This document shows positions 36,800-47,274 of a DNA stretch of 64,000 nucleotides, piece by piece. Below the pieces are notes generated by a model. The model was not told the origin of the DNA. It saw nothing but the letters and a program-made list of their open reading frames with translations, and searched no databases. Source of the stretch: BJGV01 sp964194745. Its GTDB lineage: Bacteria; Pseudomonadota; Gammaproteobacteria; Burkholderiales; Nitrosomonadaceae. The stretch is taken from positions 1,240,001-1,304,000 of the forward strand of contig OZ252054.1 of assembly GCA_965248035.1 (NCBI GenBank), given 5' to 3'. The translations under genes were made by a program, and so were the position numbers. Position 1 is the stretch's first letter. Every line of letters begins with the position of its first letter.

Positions 36800-37698
36800 A
36801 ATTGCTTTTCAAGAATTTCGGTAAGCATACGTGCTACCCCAGTTTGCCACAATGGCAAGGTTAAGTCGAAAGTACTTTCTATTTTTCTGGTGTCCAAGCG
36901 TGAATTTCCGGGTCGTCGTGCAGGTTGAGAAACTGCATTAGTTGTAACAGGTAGAACACTTTCTGGCGCAACTTTAAGTTTGATTCCAGCTTGACGCACT
37001 ATATCAAGTATGAACCTGGCGTAGCCATACCACGAGATTTCGCCTTTGGCAGCCAGGTGATACAAGCCTGATACTTGCGGTTGTTGAAGGGCTGTACGAA
37101 TTGAATGGACGGTAACATCTGCTAGCAAATCAGCACCGGTAGGTGCACCTATCTGATCGTCAATAACAGTGAGATGGTCGTGCTCCCGTGCAAGACGAAT
37201 CATGGTCTTAGCAAAGTTCTTACCTCGTGCAGAATAGACCCAACTGGTACGAAATATCAGATGTTGGCAGCCAGAATTAAAGATGGCTTTTTCACCTTCC
37301 AACTTTGTTGAACCATAAACATTCAAGGGTACAGTGGGATCAGTTTCCTTCCAGGGCTTGATTCCATTACCTTCAAACACATAATCGGTAGAATAATGAA
37401 TCAACCAGGCACCTAACTTTCGAGATTCCTGTGCAAGTATTTCAGGAGCCAGAACATTAATGGTGCGGGCTAATTCTGGCTCACTTTCAGCCTTGTCTAC
37501 AGCTGTATATGCAGCAGCATTGACTATTACATCTGGAGAAATTGCATGAATAGTTTGAATAATGCCATCTGGACGAGTAAAGTCACCACACAGTTCCTGG
37601 TCATCAACACCTAGAGCTACCAGCCTTCCCATAGAAGAGAGACTTCGTTGTAGCTCCCAACCTACTTGGCCATTTTTACCGAACAACAAAATTCTCAC
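36796..37698 (-). CDS. rfbD: dTDP-4-dehydrorhamnose reductase
   Basis: 300 aa. N-terminal Rossmann motif FGKNGQVGWELQ; IHYSTDYVFEG and the YGSTKLEGEKAI active site (YxxxK). It reduces the keto sugar to dTDP-L-rhamnose with NAD(P)H. It overlaps rfbA and rfbB. Confidence 0.95.
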   Translation of the reverse strand: MRILLFGKNGQVGWELQRSLSSMGRLVALGVDDQELCGDFTRPDGIIQTIHAISPDVIVNAAAYTAVDKAESEPELARTINVLAPEILAQESRKLGAWLIHYSTDYVFEGNGIKPWKETDPTVPLNVYGSTKLEGEKAIFNSGCQHLIFRTSWVYSARGKNFAKTMIRLAREHDHLTVIDDQIGAPTGADLLADVTVHSIRTALQQPQVSGLYHLAAKGEISWYGYARFILDIVRQAGIKLKVAPESVLPVTTNAVSQPARRPGNSRLDTRKIESTFDLTLPLWQTGVARMLTEILEKQL

Positions 37699-38762
37699 AA
37701 AGCACGCTCTTTATAATTTTTATCAATCCACTTCCGATATGTGACTGACTGCACATTGCGGACCCAGCTTTGGTTGTCAAGATACCATTGCACAGTTTTA
37801 TAGATACCAGTTTCAAAGGTTTCAATTGGTTTCCAGCCTAGTTCTCTCTCTATTTTTTTGGAATTGATAGCGTATCGACGATCGTGACCGGGACGGTCGG
37901 TAACGAAAGTAATTTGTTGTTGGTAGCATTTGCCATCAGCGCGCGGATATAGTGTATCGAGCAATGCACAAACGGTGTGTACGATATCGATGTTTGGTTT
38001 CTCGTTTCGACCACCAATATTGTAGGTTTCCCCAAGGGTGCCTGCTTCCAGCACCCGACGGATTGCAGCGCAATGGTCTTTTACGTAAAGCCAGTCTCGG
38101 ATCTGTTGACCATCTCCATACACAGGTAATGGTTTGCCTGCGAGAGCATTGACGATTATCAGTGGGATTAGTTTCTCGGGGAATTGGTAGGGGCCATAGT
38201 TATTGGAGCAATTGGTAGTAAGTACTGGTAAACCGTAGGTATGATGGTAGGCGCGTATTAAGTGATCACTAGCGGCTTTGCTTGCCGAGTAAGGGCTATT
38301 AGGCTCGTAACGATGCTCCTCATCAAAAGCTTCATCTCCACTTGCCAGAGAGCCATAAACTTCGTCTGTTGAGATGTGAAGAAAGCGGAACTTCTGCTTT
38401 ATCTTGTCTTCTAGTGTGCTCCAGTAAGCTCGTGTAGTTTCTAGTAACCGGAAGGTGCCGACAATGTTAGTCTGTATAAATCCTTCAGGGTCATGGATGG
38501 AGCGATCCACATGGCTTTCAGCGGCAAAGTTAATGATAGCACGAGGTTGATATTTAGTGAGTAATCTGGTTCCCAGGGTAGAATCACAAATGTCACCTTG
38601 AACGAAGATATGTCGTTTATCATCGTTTAGTGAAACCAAATTTTCTAAATTACCCGCATAAGACAGGATATCAAGGTTAATAACCTCTTCATCAGATTGT
38701 GTTAGCCAATCCAATAAAAAATTCGTACCAATAAATCCAGCGCCCCCTGTTATTAATATCAT
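37695..38762 (-). CDS. rfbB: dTDP-glucose 4,6-dehydratase
   Basis: 355 aa. ITGGAGFIGTNFL NAD site; HISTDEVYGSL and YSASKAASDHLIRAYHHTYG carry the catalytic Tyr and Lys. It makes dTDP-4-keto-6-deoxyglucose. It is the first gene of the overlapping rfbBDAC operon. The 38763-39051 gap upstream is AT-rich and shows no gene. Confidence 0.96.
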   Translation of the reverse strand: MILITGGAGFIGTNFLLDWLTQSDEEVINLDILSYAGNLENLVSLNDDKRHIFVQGDICDSTLGTRLLTKYQPRAIINFAAESHVDRSIHDPEGFIQTNIVGTFRLLETTRAYWSTLEDKIKQKFRFLHISTDEVYGSLASGDEAFDEEHRYEPNSPYSASKAASDHLIRAYHHTYGLPVLTTNCSNNYGPYQFPEKLIPLIIVNALAGKPLPVYGDGQQIRDWLYVKDHCAAIRRVLEAGTLGETYNIGGRNEKPNIDIVHTVCALLDTLYPRADGKCYQQQITFVTDRPGHDRRYAINSKKIERELGWKPIETFETGIYKTVQWYLDNQSWVRNVQSVTYRKWIDKNYKERAL

Positions 38763-39051
38763 GCACAGTCCTTAAGCTATATTTTCTTGCCATAATACTT
38801 TACAGTATTCTTAAGGTAGTATTTTACCTTACTATTGTACAATAGATTCGATCAAAGATCCTTACCATTCTGTTCAATACAACTATCCATTTTTTTCGGC
38901 AACGTATTTCGTGCTCACAAATGAGCGTATACGTTTGAATATATTTTATGAAATTTTTGTCGCACTAATGTTTGCATGTTGCTGTGTTTAGAAGTATCGG
39001 GACATTATAATTTGAGCCCTTGCACCTATTCAGTTAAAATTCGTTTTTCTT

Positions 39052-39128
39052 AGGCGCGTAGCTCAGCTGGTTAGAGCACCACCTTGACATGGTGGGGGTC
39101 GTTGGTTCGAGTCCAATCGCGCCTACCA
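39052..39128 (+). tRNA. tRNA-Val (GAC)
   Basis: 77 nt with encoded CCA. The anticodon loop is TTGACAT (anticodon GAC). The acceptor AGGCGCG pairs with CGCGCCT. Unlike the accessory-region tRNAs it has no doublet behind it. Confidence 0.95.
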
Positions 39129-39382
39129 AAACACCTAGTAAAGCCTATCTTCTGCCCAAATTGATATGCTTTAGAATATTCTCTCGTCTACTAGGCGCAC
39201 ATTATCAAGCTCAAGTGTGGGCCATTAAAAATTCAGATCAGGTTGTGATCAATAAATGAGTATACGAGATGTGAATAGGGATACCCCTATTCAGGAGACA
39301 TATAAATGGTAGAAAGAGCCGTGATGGTAAGTTCGTCTATAGTATGTTCATACTATATGGCAATAGAAAGTTTTTAATCTCA

Positions 39383-40825
39383 TTAACGCCCATAAACATC
39401 TTCAAAGCGTACAATATCGTCCTCGCCCAAATATGATCCTGATTGTACTTCGATTATCTCAAGCGGTACTGAACCAGGGTTTTCCAGACGATGACGAGTG
39501 CCAAGTGGAATAAATGTAGATTCGTTTTCGGATACCAGATACTTGGTGTCACCACGGGTTACTTGTGCGGTTCCACTAACCACGATCCAGTGTTCGGCAC
39601 GGTGATAATGCATTTGCAGTGATAATGATGTGCTTGGCTTGACAACAATGCGTTTAACCTGAAAACGTTCACCAATGTCTACACAGTCATACCAACCCCA
39701 TGGTCGAAAAATTTTGCGGTGCAGTTGTCCTTCAGTACGCTTTTCACGATTTAGGCTGTCAACAATTTTTTTTACATCTTGAGTCTTGTCCTTGTGGGCT
39801 ACCAGAATAGCATCAGGCGTTTCAACTACCACTATATTCTCTACTCCTATGCATGCTACCAGGCGGTTTCCTGACATAACCAACGAATTTTGGCAGTCAT
39901 GCAACAATACATCGCCCTGTGATACATTGCCCTTATTGTCTTTGGGTAGTATTTGCCACAGGGAATCCCATGCGCCGACATCAGACCACCCTGCCGAGAA
40001 AGGAATTACCATCCCTGTTGGTAACGAATCCACACCAGTGGCAATGTTTTCCATTACCGCATAGTCGATAGAATCGGTTGGGCACTGCACAAATGCTGTT
40101 TTTTCCACGCGTAAAAACTCACCATCGACTGAATTCTGATTCCAGGCTATTTGGCAAGCCGTAAGAATGTCTGCCCGGCAATAGCCAATGGCTGAAAGCC
40201 ACACCGAAGCACGCATCATAAATAATCCACTGTTCCATAGATAAGAGCCAGCATCTAGATAAGACTGTGCGGTCTCAAAATCCGGTTTTTCGACAAAGCG
40301 TTCGATGTAAAAAAATCCATCTTCCTCAGACGCTGCACCAGACTGGATGTAACCATAACTCGTTTCGGGTGAATCTGGCGTGATACCAAAGGTAATTATT
40401 GTGCCTTCTGCAGCAAGTTTTATACTTTTGTGTATCACAATATGAAAGGCTGCTGTATCCATAATCATATGATCTGCAGGCATCACTAGAAGGATCGGAT
40501 CATCTCCATTCTGCATCGCTGCCAATGCAGCAAGCGTTAAGGCTGGTGCCGTGTTACGCCCAACGGGTTCGAGTAGAATCGAGGCCACCTTATTCATTAC
40601 TCGTAGTTGCTCGGCGATTACAAAACGATATTCCTCATTACAAACTATCATTGTTGTCCCAAGTTGTACGCCTGTAAGTCCCTCCATACGACGAACTGTG
40701 GCTTGCAACAGGGAATCTTCACCGTTTAGCAGTGGCAGAAGTTGCTTGGGATATTGCTCACGCGAGAGTGGCCAGAGGCGTGTACCAGAGCCACCGCAGA
40801 GAATAACAGGGAGCAATGAATGCAT
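39383..40825 (-). CDS. manC: Mannose-1-phosphate guanylyltransferase / mannose-6-phosphate isomerase
   Basis: 480 aa from ATG 40825; an in-frame TTG lies 12 nt upstream. The N-terminal domain has GGSGTRLWPLSREQYPKQLL and VMPADHMI, making GDP-mannose. The C-terminal cupin domain (FRPWGWYDCVDIGERFQVKR, LSLQMHYHRAEHWIVVSGTA) is the isomerase with His metal ligands. It supplies GDP-mannose for surface glycans. The name could equally be algA or cpsB. Confidence 0.93.
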   Translation of the reverse strand: MHSLLPVILCGGSGTRLWPLSREQYPKQLLPLLNGEDSLLQATVRRMEGLTGVQLGTTMIVCNEEYRFVIAEQLRVMNKVASILLEPVGRNTAPALTLAALAAMQNGDDPILLVMPADHMIMDTAAFHIVIHKSIKLAAEGTIITFGITPDSPETSYGYIQSGAASEEDGFFYIERFVEKPDFETAQSYLDAGSYLWNSGLFMMRASVWLSAIGYCRADILTACQIAWNQNSVDGEFLRVEKTAFVQCPTDSIDYAVMENIATGVDSLPTGMVIPFSAGWSDVGAWDSLWQILPKDNKGNVSQGDVLLHDCQNSLVMSGNRLVACIGVENIVVVETPDAILVAHKDKTQDVKKIVDSLNREKRTEGQLHRKIFRPWGWYDCVDIGERFQVKRIVVKPSTSLSLQMHYHRAEHWIVVSGTAQVTRGDTKYLVSENESTFIPLGTRHRLENPGSVPLEIIEVQSGSYLGEDDIVRFEDVYGR

Positions 40826-40925
40826 AGAGGTTTCCAATATGAGTAACGTATTTTATCTGTTTAACCAGTATTTGATCATAATGCATTTAATACAACTTCT
40901 GTGTAACGCTTCTCGATGTTTTCTA

Positions 40926-42040
40926 TCAACCATGTGCAAGTTTTTTCGCAAGTATTTTGACGATTCGCTCTGCTGCTTTGCCGTCCCACATGTTTGGCCT
41001 ACGGCCTTGTTTGCCTTTTCCACGCAGTATTTTGCGCACCTCGGCGATAATCTGTATAGGATCCGTACCTACTAGAACGTTGGAGCCTTCTTCCACAGTG
41101 ATCGGTCGCTCGGTATTTTCACGGATGGTGATATACGGTATGCCTAGGGCAGTGGTTTCTTCTTGTAAACCACCGCTGTCAGTTAGTACCACGGCAGCGT
41201 CTTTCCATAAGTTAAGGAAAGCCATATAAACCTGTGGACCAACTATCGTGATATTTGTCCCAAGATCTATGTTGAATTTCTCCAAATTGGTTTGGGTACG
41301 CGGGTGCACTGGGAAGATCATCGGTAACTCAACTGCTATTTCCTTCAATGCCTTGCTAATTCGGGTCATCATCTCGACATTATCCACGTTACTTGGTCTG
41401 TGTAGTGTAATCACTCCGTATTGTTTGTTACGAAGTACATGAGTTGTCTTAAAACTATTAGTTTCAAAACCTGAGGTATCGGTATTGGATAACTTGTTTG
41501 CTTGGAAAAGCAAATTGTCGACCATTACATGTCCGACGTAATTGATTTCTGAATCCGATTTTCCCTCGCGCTGTAAATGCGCAATTCCGCTTGGCTCGGT
41601 TACAAAGAACCAATCTGAAATACTGTCGGTGACCAAGCGATTAATCTCTTCCGGCATGGTCATGTCGCCACTGCGTAGACCAGCTTCTACGTGGGCTACT
41701 GGGATGTTAAGCTTTTTTGATACAATGGAGCAGGCCAGTGTTGAATTTACATCGCTCACTACCAGAACTACATCAGGCCGTTTAACTTGGCAGAGTTCCT
41801 CAAAAGCTATCATGATCTTGCTAGTTTGCTGAGCGTGACTACCGCTACCGGCCGACATAAAGACGTCTGGTTCAGGAATACCCAGTTCCTCAAAAAAACA
41901 TCATTCATCTCCCGGTCGTAGTGCTGGCCAGTATGAATAATTTTGAATGCCAATCCACCATGTGCCTGTAGGGCACGTACGATTGGGGCAATTTTCATAA
42001 AGTTTGGGCGAGCCCCAGCAACCAAATATATACTTTTCAT
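40926..42040 (-). pseudogene. wecB: UDP-N-acetylglucosamine 2-epimerase, frameshifted
   Basis: The 5' part (MKSIYLVAGARPNFMKIAPI...HTGQHYDREMNDVF) shifts frame in a run of seven T at about 41890. With eight T the frame would read FEELGIPEPDVFMSAGSGSH and join the 3' part. That part has VHGDVNST-like VVSDVNSTL, HVEAGLRS, MPEEINR, GSNVLVG and DSGGLQEE, all WecB motifs. The intact protein would be about 371 aa and give UDP-ManNAc. This could be a real mutation, phase variation or a base-call error. Confidence 0.88.
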
Positions 42041-42742
42041 ATATAAAACGTATCCCTTATTAGGATAGATGTCTGCAGATATCTGTTATTGGAAAACTGA
42101 TATCAACCACAAGCATAATCAGGCAAATGTTTAGTGACAGTGTAGATGTGATTCTTCTACAAGAAAGTAACGTCCTATCTTTCTAAAACTTAAGAAAACC
42201 AACAGCAGGTTTCGCCTATCTCGTGTGTAGTTCAAAGCAGGCGCTCCTTCCTACCCCAAGTTTCTTTGATGTAAACGATGTTAGCTTATGGAGCTTTAAT
42301 AAACTATCCGTATAGGCATCTCTTCCGATGGTAATGTTATCTTGTCATAATCAAATGTATTATGAAGCACCGTTCTCGATTTCAGCAAGTTTAAGTTAAG
42401 TAACTAAATCATGGTAAATCGAAAGTTAGCCATGCATACGTTTGAGTGAATAAGTGACTTTAGTATGGCTTGTACTGCTTGATCAAATGGCATTGTGTTT
42501 TCTATCTTATAAGACCATAAACGTCGCAGCAATGTTTTCTTGCCCTGGTTCGCTCTTTGCAACAGATTTTTCTTTGGGACAACTTAAGAGTTTTAAGTGT
42601 TAGTTTTAGTCTGCAGTTGTCTATAGTTGCGTTGATCCTTATTCTTGCTGGGCATATATTTAGACATGAAGGGTTTAAATTTACATCCTTTTAACCATAC
42701 CTAATTGTTGCCTAAAACACCCGCTAAAGAATCTGTGCGAAC
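42041..42742. other. Intergenic region without recognisable gene
   Basis: About 700 bp, AT-rich. I find no ORF of note, RNA gene or repeat of the families seen elsewhere. It should carry divergent promoters for wecB and the DUF748 gene. Confidence 0.5.
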
Positions 42743-45149
42743 ATGATCCAGACCGAATTATTCCGGCGCCTCGTAACTAACAAACGTTTAAGAATAAGCA
42801 TCGGCGTTCTTGTTATTATCGTTGTTCTTTTTGGATTACTTGGTTATTTCTGGCTTCCTGGCTATGCCAAGAACAAGCTTGAAACAGTGTTGGCTGAAAT
42901 TGTGCACCGACCTGTGTCGGTCCAGTCTATAGACATTCAACCTTACACATTAGAGGTTACCATTCGTGGCTTTCGGGTAGGAGAAAAAACGGAGAGTGCT
43001 GACTCTGATAAGGTCTTATTTTCTGTTGATGAATTGTATGTCAATCTCAGTGCAGCATCTATTACTCATCTTGCTCCGGTAGCTAGTTCAATAATAGTGA
43101 AGGCGCCAATGCTGCGTCTGGTTCGCGAAGGTGAGAACCGCTTCAATGTTACCGATTTGATTGAAGAATCTTCGGAACCGCTAGAAGATGTTAAAGAGAC
43201 GTCTGTACTTGGCAGGACGATGTTCTCGGTTAGCAACGTCGTCATTGAAGATGGTCGTTTTGAGTTCGTTGATCAGTTCAAGAAGAGTCATCAAAAAGTG
43301 TCTGAAATTAACCTCGGCATTCCATTTATTTCTAGCTTTGAAAGTCATCTGACAACTTGGATCGAGCCGTACTTTAGCGCAAAGGTAAATGGTGCACCCT
43401 TTGCTCTTAACGGTAAGTTGCGACCCTTTTCAGGAAAACGTGAAGCAACACTTGAGCTTAAGCTCAACAATATTGACTTGACGCATATAGATGAGTATTC
43501 GCCGATCCCCCATGGCATTAGTCTACTTTCAGGATATTTCGATAGCGATTTACAGTTAACCTTTACACAGGAGACTGGTGAATCATCAAGTATCGTCTTG
43601 TCTGGCCATGCCTCGCTGCGGAAGTTTGAAATTGAGAATAGGATAATGGAAGCACCATATAACGTTAAGTTTGACCAGCTTGATGTCATGCTAAATGAAA
43701 TTGACCTGAGTGGACAGACACCGGCACAAGTCGCGCTGGTCCTGGCCGGTGCAATGTTAATGCAACCGGACAAGACAGAACCTATCTTGAGCCTTCCGAA
43801 ACTGAGTGTGAACAAGATTGTAGTTGATCCCACACAGAAAAACGTTGCACTTGGCGTGGTGAAGCTTGATCAGTTCAAGGCATCGATACGTCGCGAAACT
43901 GATGGCCAGCTTAATCTGATTCATCATTTCACGCCACTTCCTGACGAACAAGCATCCACATTCTAGAGACGATCAGCGGTAGCAAAAGCCGGCGAGCCAT
44001 GGGCAGTAAGTATCGATAAATTGAAATTAGCGGATGCGGCACTGCATTTTGAGGACCTTACTCTTACAAAAGTGGCGCCGATGGTGGTCGATCCGCTCAA
44101 TTTAACCATCGACAACATTGATCTTGATGGCGCTGATCCGCTGAAGTTAGCACTACAGGCTACAGTGAATCAGCGTGGTAACCTTGAAACAAATGGTTCT
44201 CTAGCTTGGGTACCGTTGGCATTTGATTCTGTTATTGATGCAAAAGATATTGATCTTGTATCGCTACAAGGTTGGGCTGGCGACCAATTGAATGCGTTGC
44301 TCACTTGTGGTGAAGTGTCCTTCCAGGGCAAGGTAATGGCAGACGGGGAGCCTTTGAAGTTAGTATTAAGCGGCAAGAGTGGATTCTCTAATTTTAATTT
44401 CTTCGACAAGGCGAGTGCGACAGATCTTCTACGCTGGCGAAGATTCGACGTTGGTGACATTAAATTCGTAAATGAACCCTTCCGCGTAGATATTGATTCA
44501 GTTGCGATTGCCGATTTCTTTGCGAATGTGACGATCTCCCCAAAGGGGGGAGATCATTCTCAAGAACATTGTTCGGCAAGATAATGGCACAGAGGAAGTG
44601 ACATCTGCTCAGTCCACACCTACAACCACAGCTCCAGTAAAATCGCAAGCGGGCAAGGTCACTCCGATTCACATCGGTCGAGTGGTATTGAAAGGTGGCA
44701 ATATCAACTTCCACGATCAGTTCATTAAACCCAATTATCAAGCAAACCTGACGGGAATTGCTGGCCGAGTTGGCCCGTTGAAGCCTGGTAAGCATGGAGA
44801 AGTCAATATTCGTGGTGCAGTGGATAAATCAGCGCCACTTGAAATTAAGGGGAAAGTAGATCCGTTTGGTAGTGAGCTCTTCCTCAATATTACGGCAAAA
44901 GCGACGGGTATTGACCTGCCGACATTCAGTCCTTACTCAGGTAAATATGTAGGCTACGTTATTGAGAAAGGTAAGTTGTCAGTTGACATCCACTATCACA
45001 TCGAAAAGGGTGAACTAAAGGCAGAGAATAATATTTTTCTTGATCAATTTACCCTTGGTGAGAAGATTGAGAGTCCAGATGCACTGGATCTTCCTATAAC
45101 TCTTGCTATAGCGTTGCTAAAGAATCAGCGTGGCAAGATAGATATCAAT
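42743..45149 (+). pseudogene. DUF748/AsmA-like envelope protein, broken three times
   Basis: The N-terminal membrane helix (LRISIGVLVIIVVLFGLLGY) and repeated beta-rich units (DIQPYTLEVTIRGFRVGEK, VSNVVIEDGRFEFVDQF) mark a DUF748 protein related to AsmA. There is a TAG at 43964-43966 in frame, then a one-base frameshift in a G6 run at about 44545 (five G restore GEIILKNIVRQDNG). The gene is finally cut by IS copy 2 after LLKNQRGKIDIN. The 3' end is not found anywhere in the window. Confidence 0.85.
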
Positions 45150-45334
45150 GGGATTTATGTAGTTGTTACCGGACTGCCATGTAACGGATGTAACGGGGTA
45201 ATCTGTTTGGCTAACTCAAATGTTCGCTGTTTCAGCGTGGAAAGCAGGTTGTCATAGGCATCGGTATTGGTGAAGAGGCAGGCTGTGAGACCAGTCACCT
45301 CCCCGGACTCAATCTTGAGAGGGCCGTTGATAGA

Positions 45335-46201
45335 TTAACTGCTCCAACACGGCGCAGTAGATTTTCCCTGCCTTATCGGTAAGGATTTCCTCAATGAGAG
45401 ATTGCATTCCTTGAAAATCCGATCTCTGGTCAGCTCACAATATTTGGGCTCTTTCTCAAAACCAATGGCTTGCCGACCATGTCGGATCGCTTCTATCATA
45501 GTAGTGCCAGATCCGACAAACGGATCAAACACCGTGTCCCCGATAAACGAGAATATCTTGATGCAGCGTTTCGGCAGTTCTCTTGGAAATGGGGCCTCAT
45601 GACCAATCCGTTTCCTGCTCTCTCCATTGAATGACCATGACCCCAACGACCATTCCTTAAATTCCTCGGCGCTAATATCGTTGTTTCCAGGGCGCTCACG
45701 TTTCCACGTATCTTTATAGAGCACAATAATGGTTTCCACAGGGGCAATGACATGAGGGGCGCTGGCTGACTTCCAACTCCCCCATGCCGTGCGACGGGAG
45801 ATATTGCCTTCATTCCACAGAATAGTCGCATGATAGCACCACCCGGCCTCCATTGCTAATCGCGTGATGTCTGCTGAAAGCGGTTGCTTGCCATTCTTGT
45901 TTTTATCCAGCGAGACATTGACGCATAAGCGACCGGTCGATTTCGTCCAATGAAAACAATTCGTCAGCCACTGTTTAGAAAAGTTCAAATAGGCGTCGTA
46001 GGGCAATGAATCATCTTGTTGGGCACCAGAATATGCTTTGCCAACGTTATAGGGGGGAGAGGTCACAATTAAATCCACGCTTTCTCTCGTGATCGAAGCA
46101 CGGAGTGTGGCGTCTCCCTGGATCAAGCGGTGAACGAGTGGGGAGTGAGCAAAAAGCACATCCACAGCCGAATCCAAGAGGCCGGTCCCTACGGCGCTCA
46201 T
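45335..46201 (-). CDS. DNA methyltransferase carried by the IS, copy 2
   Basis: 288 aa, identical to copy 1 in all motifs (TSPPY, DPFVGSGTT). One clear difference is Phe for Leu in the IGLEKEPKY segment. Both genes remain open while the transposases are broken, which suggests the methyltransferase is still under selection or the copies are young. Confidence 0.9.
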   Translation of the reverse strand: MSAVGTGLLDSAVDVLFAHSPLVHRLIQGDATLRASITRESVDLIVTSPPYNVGKAYSGAQQDDSLPYDAYLNFSKQWLTNCFHWTKSTGRLCVNVSLDKNKNGKQPLSADITRLAMEAGWCYHATILWNEGNISRRTAWGSWKSASAPHVIAPVETIIVLYKDTWKRERPGNNDISAEEFKEWSLGSWSFNGESRKRIGHEAPFPRELPKRCIKIFSFIGDTVFDPFVGSGTTMIEAIRHGRQAIGFEKEPKYCELTRDRIFKECNLSLRKSLPIRQGKSTAPCWSS

Positions 46202-47092
46202 TGGACAAGCCCCTGATACGTTAAGCGTTTGCCAATGGCCGCATCACAGACGCTTTCAATGCGGTGCATGGTCTCCCGGCCACAACGTCCTTCATTGAGC
46301 CTGAACGAAAATTCATGAATATAACGCGATAAATGCTTGACGGATACTTGATGGAATGTGCCGTTCAGTCCACGTTTTAAGACCGCCCAAACGCTCTCAA
46401 TGCCAATGGTTTACGGCTTGGTGCTGATAGCCTTTACGCTCAATGCCTCGATAGGCGGCATGGTCATCCGTATAGAGCGTGCTGCCTATTTCTATCGCCT
46501 CTTGAATCTCCGTCCACAGCGTAAGCCGATCCGTCGCAGGCACTGGCAGGGCCACGGTCTTGCCACCACGCTCCCTCATGCCGAGGACGGGTTGTTTGCC
46601 AACTGTCCCGGCTTTCGGTTTATCCCCTTTCTTCCAGTGCTTGTTCCGTTCTTTCCCGCCCACATACGTTTCGTCGATTTCTACGATTCCTGAGAGACGG
46701 GTAAGATCGCCACGGCAAGCCTCTCGAATCCGATGCAACACAAACCAGGCGGACTTATACGTGACCCCAATTTCTTTGCTTAATTGCATAGCGCTAATGC
46801 TCTTTCGAGAAGTCATGACGGTGTAAATGGCATAGAGCCATTTGTGAAGTCGAATGTGTGATTTTTCAAAAATGGAACCGGTCCGAACACTAAAATGCTT
46901 GCCGCATCCTCGACAGTCATACATCCCTTTTCGTTTTCCCGATCTTGTATAGACCGATAGGCTTTGACATGTCGGGCAAGACACACCATATTTCCAGCGA
47001 CGATCCTCAAGGTACTGTCGTGCGGTTTCCTCGTCAGGAAACATTTCCATCAACTGGTAGACACTGATTGCAGTATTGATCTTATAAGGCAT
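46198..47092 (-). pseudogene. IS1595-family transposase, frameshifted, copy 2
   Basis: Same architecture and same frame break after VNH as copy 1. Differences include Tyr for Cys in ISVCQLM and Val for Ala in WFALHR. Shared damage means the copies arose from an already broken parent, moved in trans, or that frameshifting restores the product. Confidence 0.88.
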
Positions 47093-47274
47093 GGCATCCT
47101 CCTCTCATGATAAGAGAATTATACCACAATATTTTCCGGTGTAAAGTATATAGTTCCCCAACATTTGGTGTTTACATGTTAATCATATGCAATATCCTAA
47201 AATTTCTTTTTCGCTAAAAATTAAATGTTGGTTTATTTAATTCAGTACCCTAAATTTATAGAAGCTAGTGTTAT

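Larger units (their letters stand above)
45150..47158 (-). mobile_element. IS1595-like element with methyltransferase passenger, copy 2
   Basis: 2009 bp, inverted relative to copy 1 and almost identical. The extra 9 bp are a duplication of GATGTAACG-type sequence at about 45187. It interrupts the DUF748 gene. Flanking 8-mers (ATATCAAT and CAACATTT) are not a target duplication, and they do not pair with those of copy 1 under a simple inversion either. Confidence 0.9.

Noticed and set aside
30314..47158. Simple inversion between the two IS copies
   Set aside because: The flanking 8-mers were compared in both arrangements (TTAAATTA, TTATAAAA, ATATCAAT, CAACATTT) and give no matching pair.
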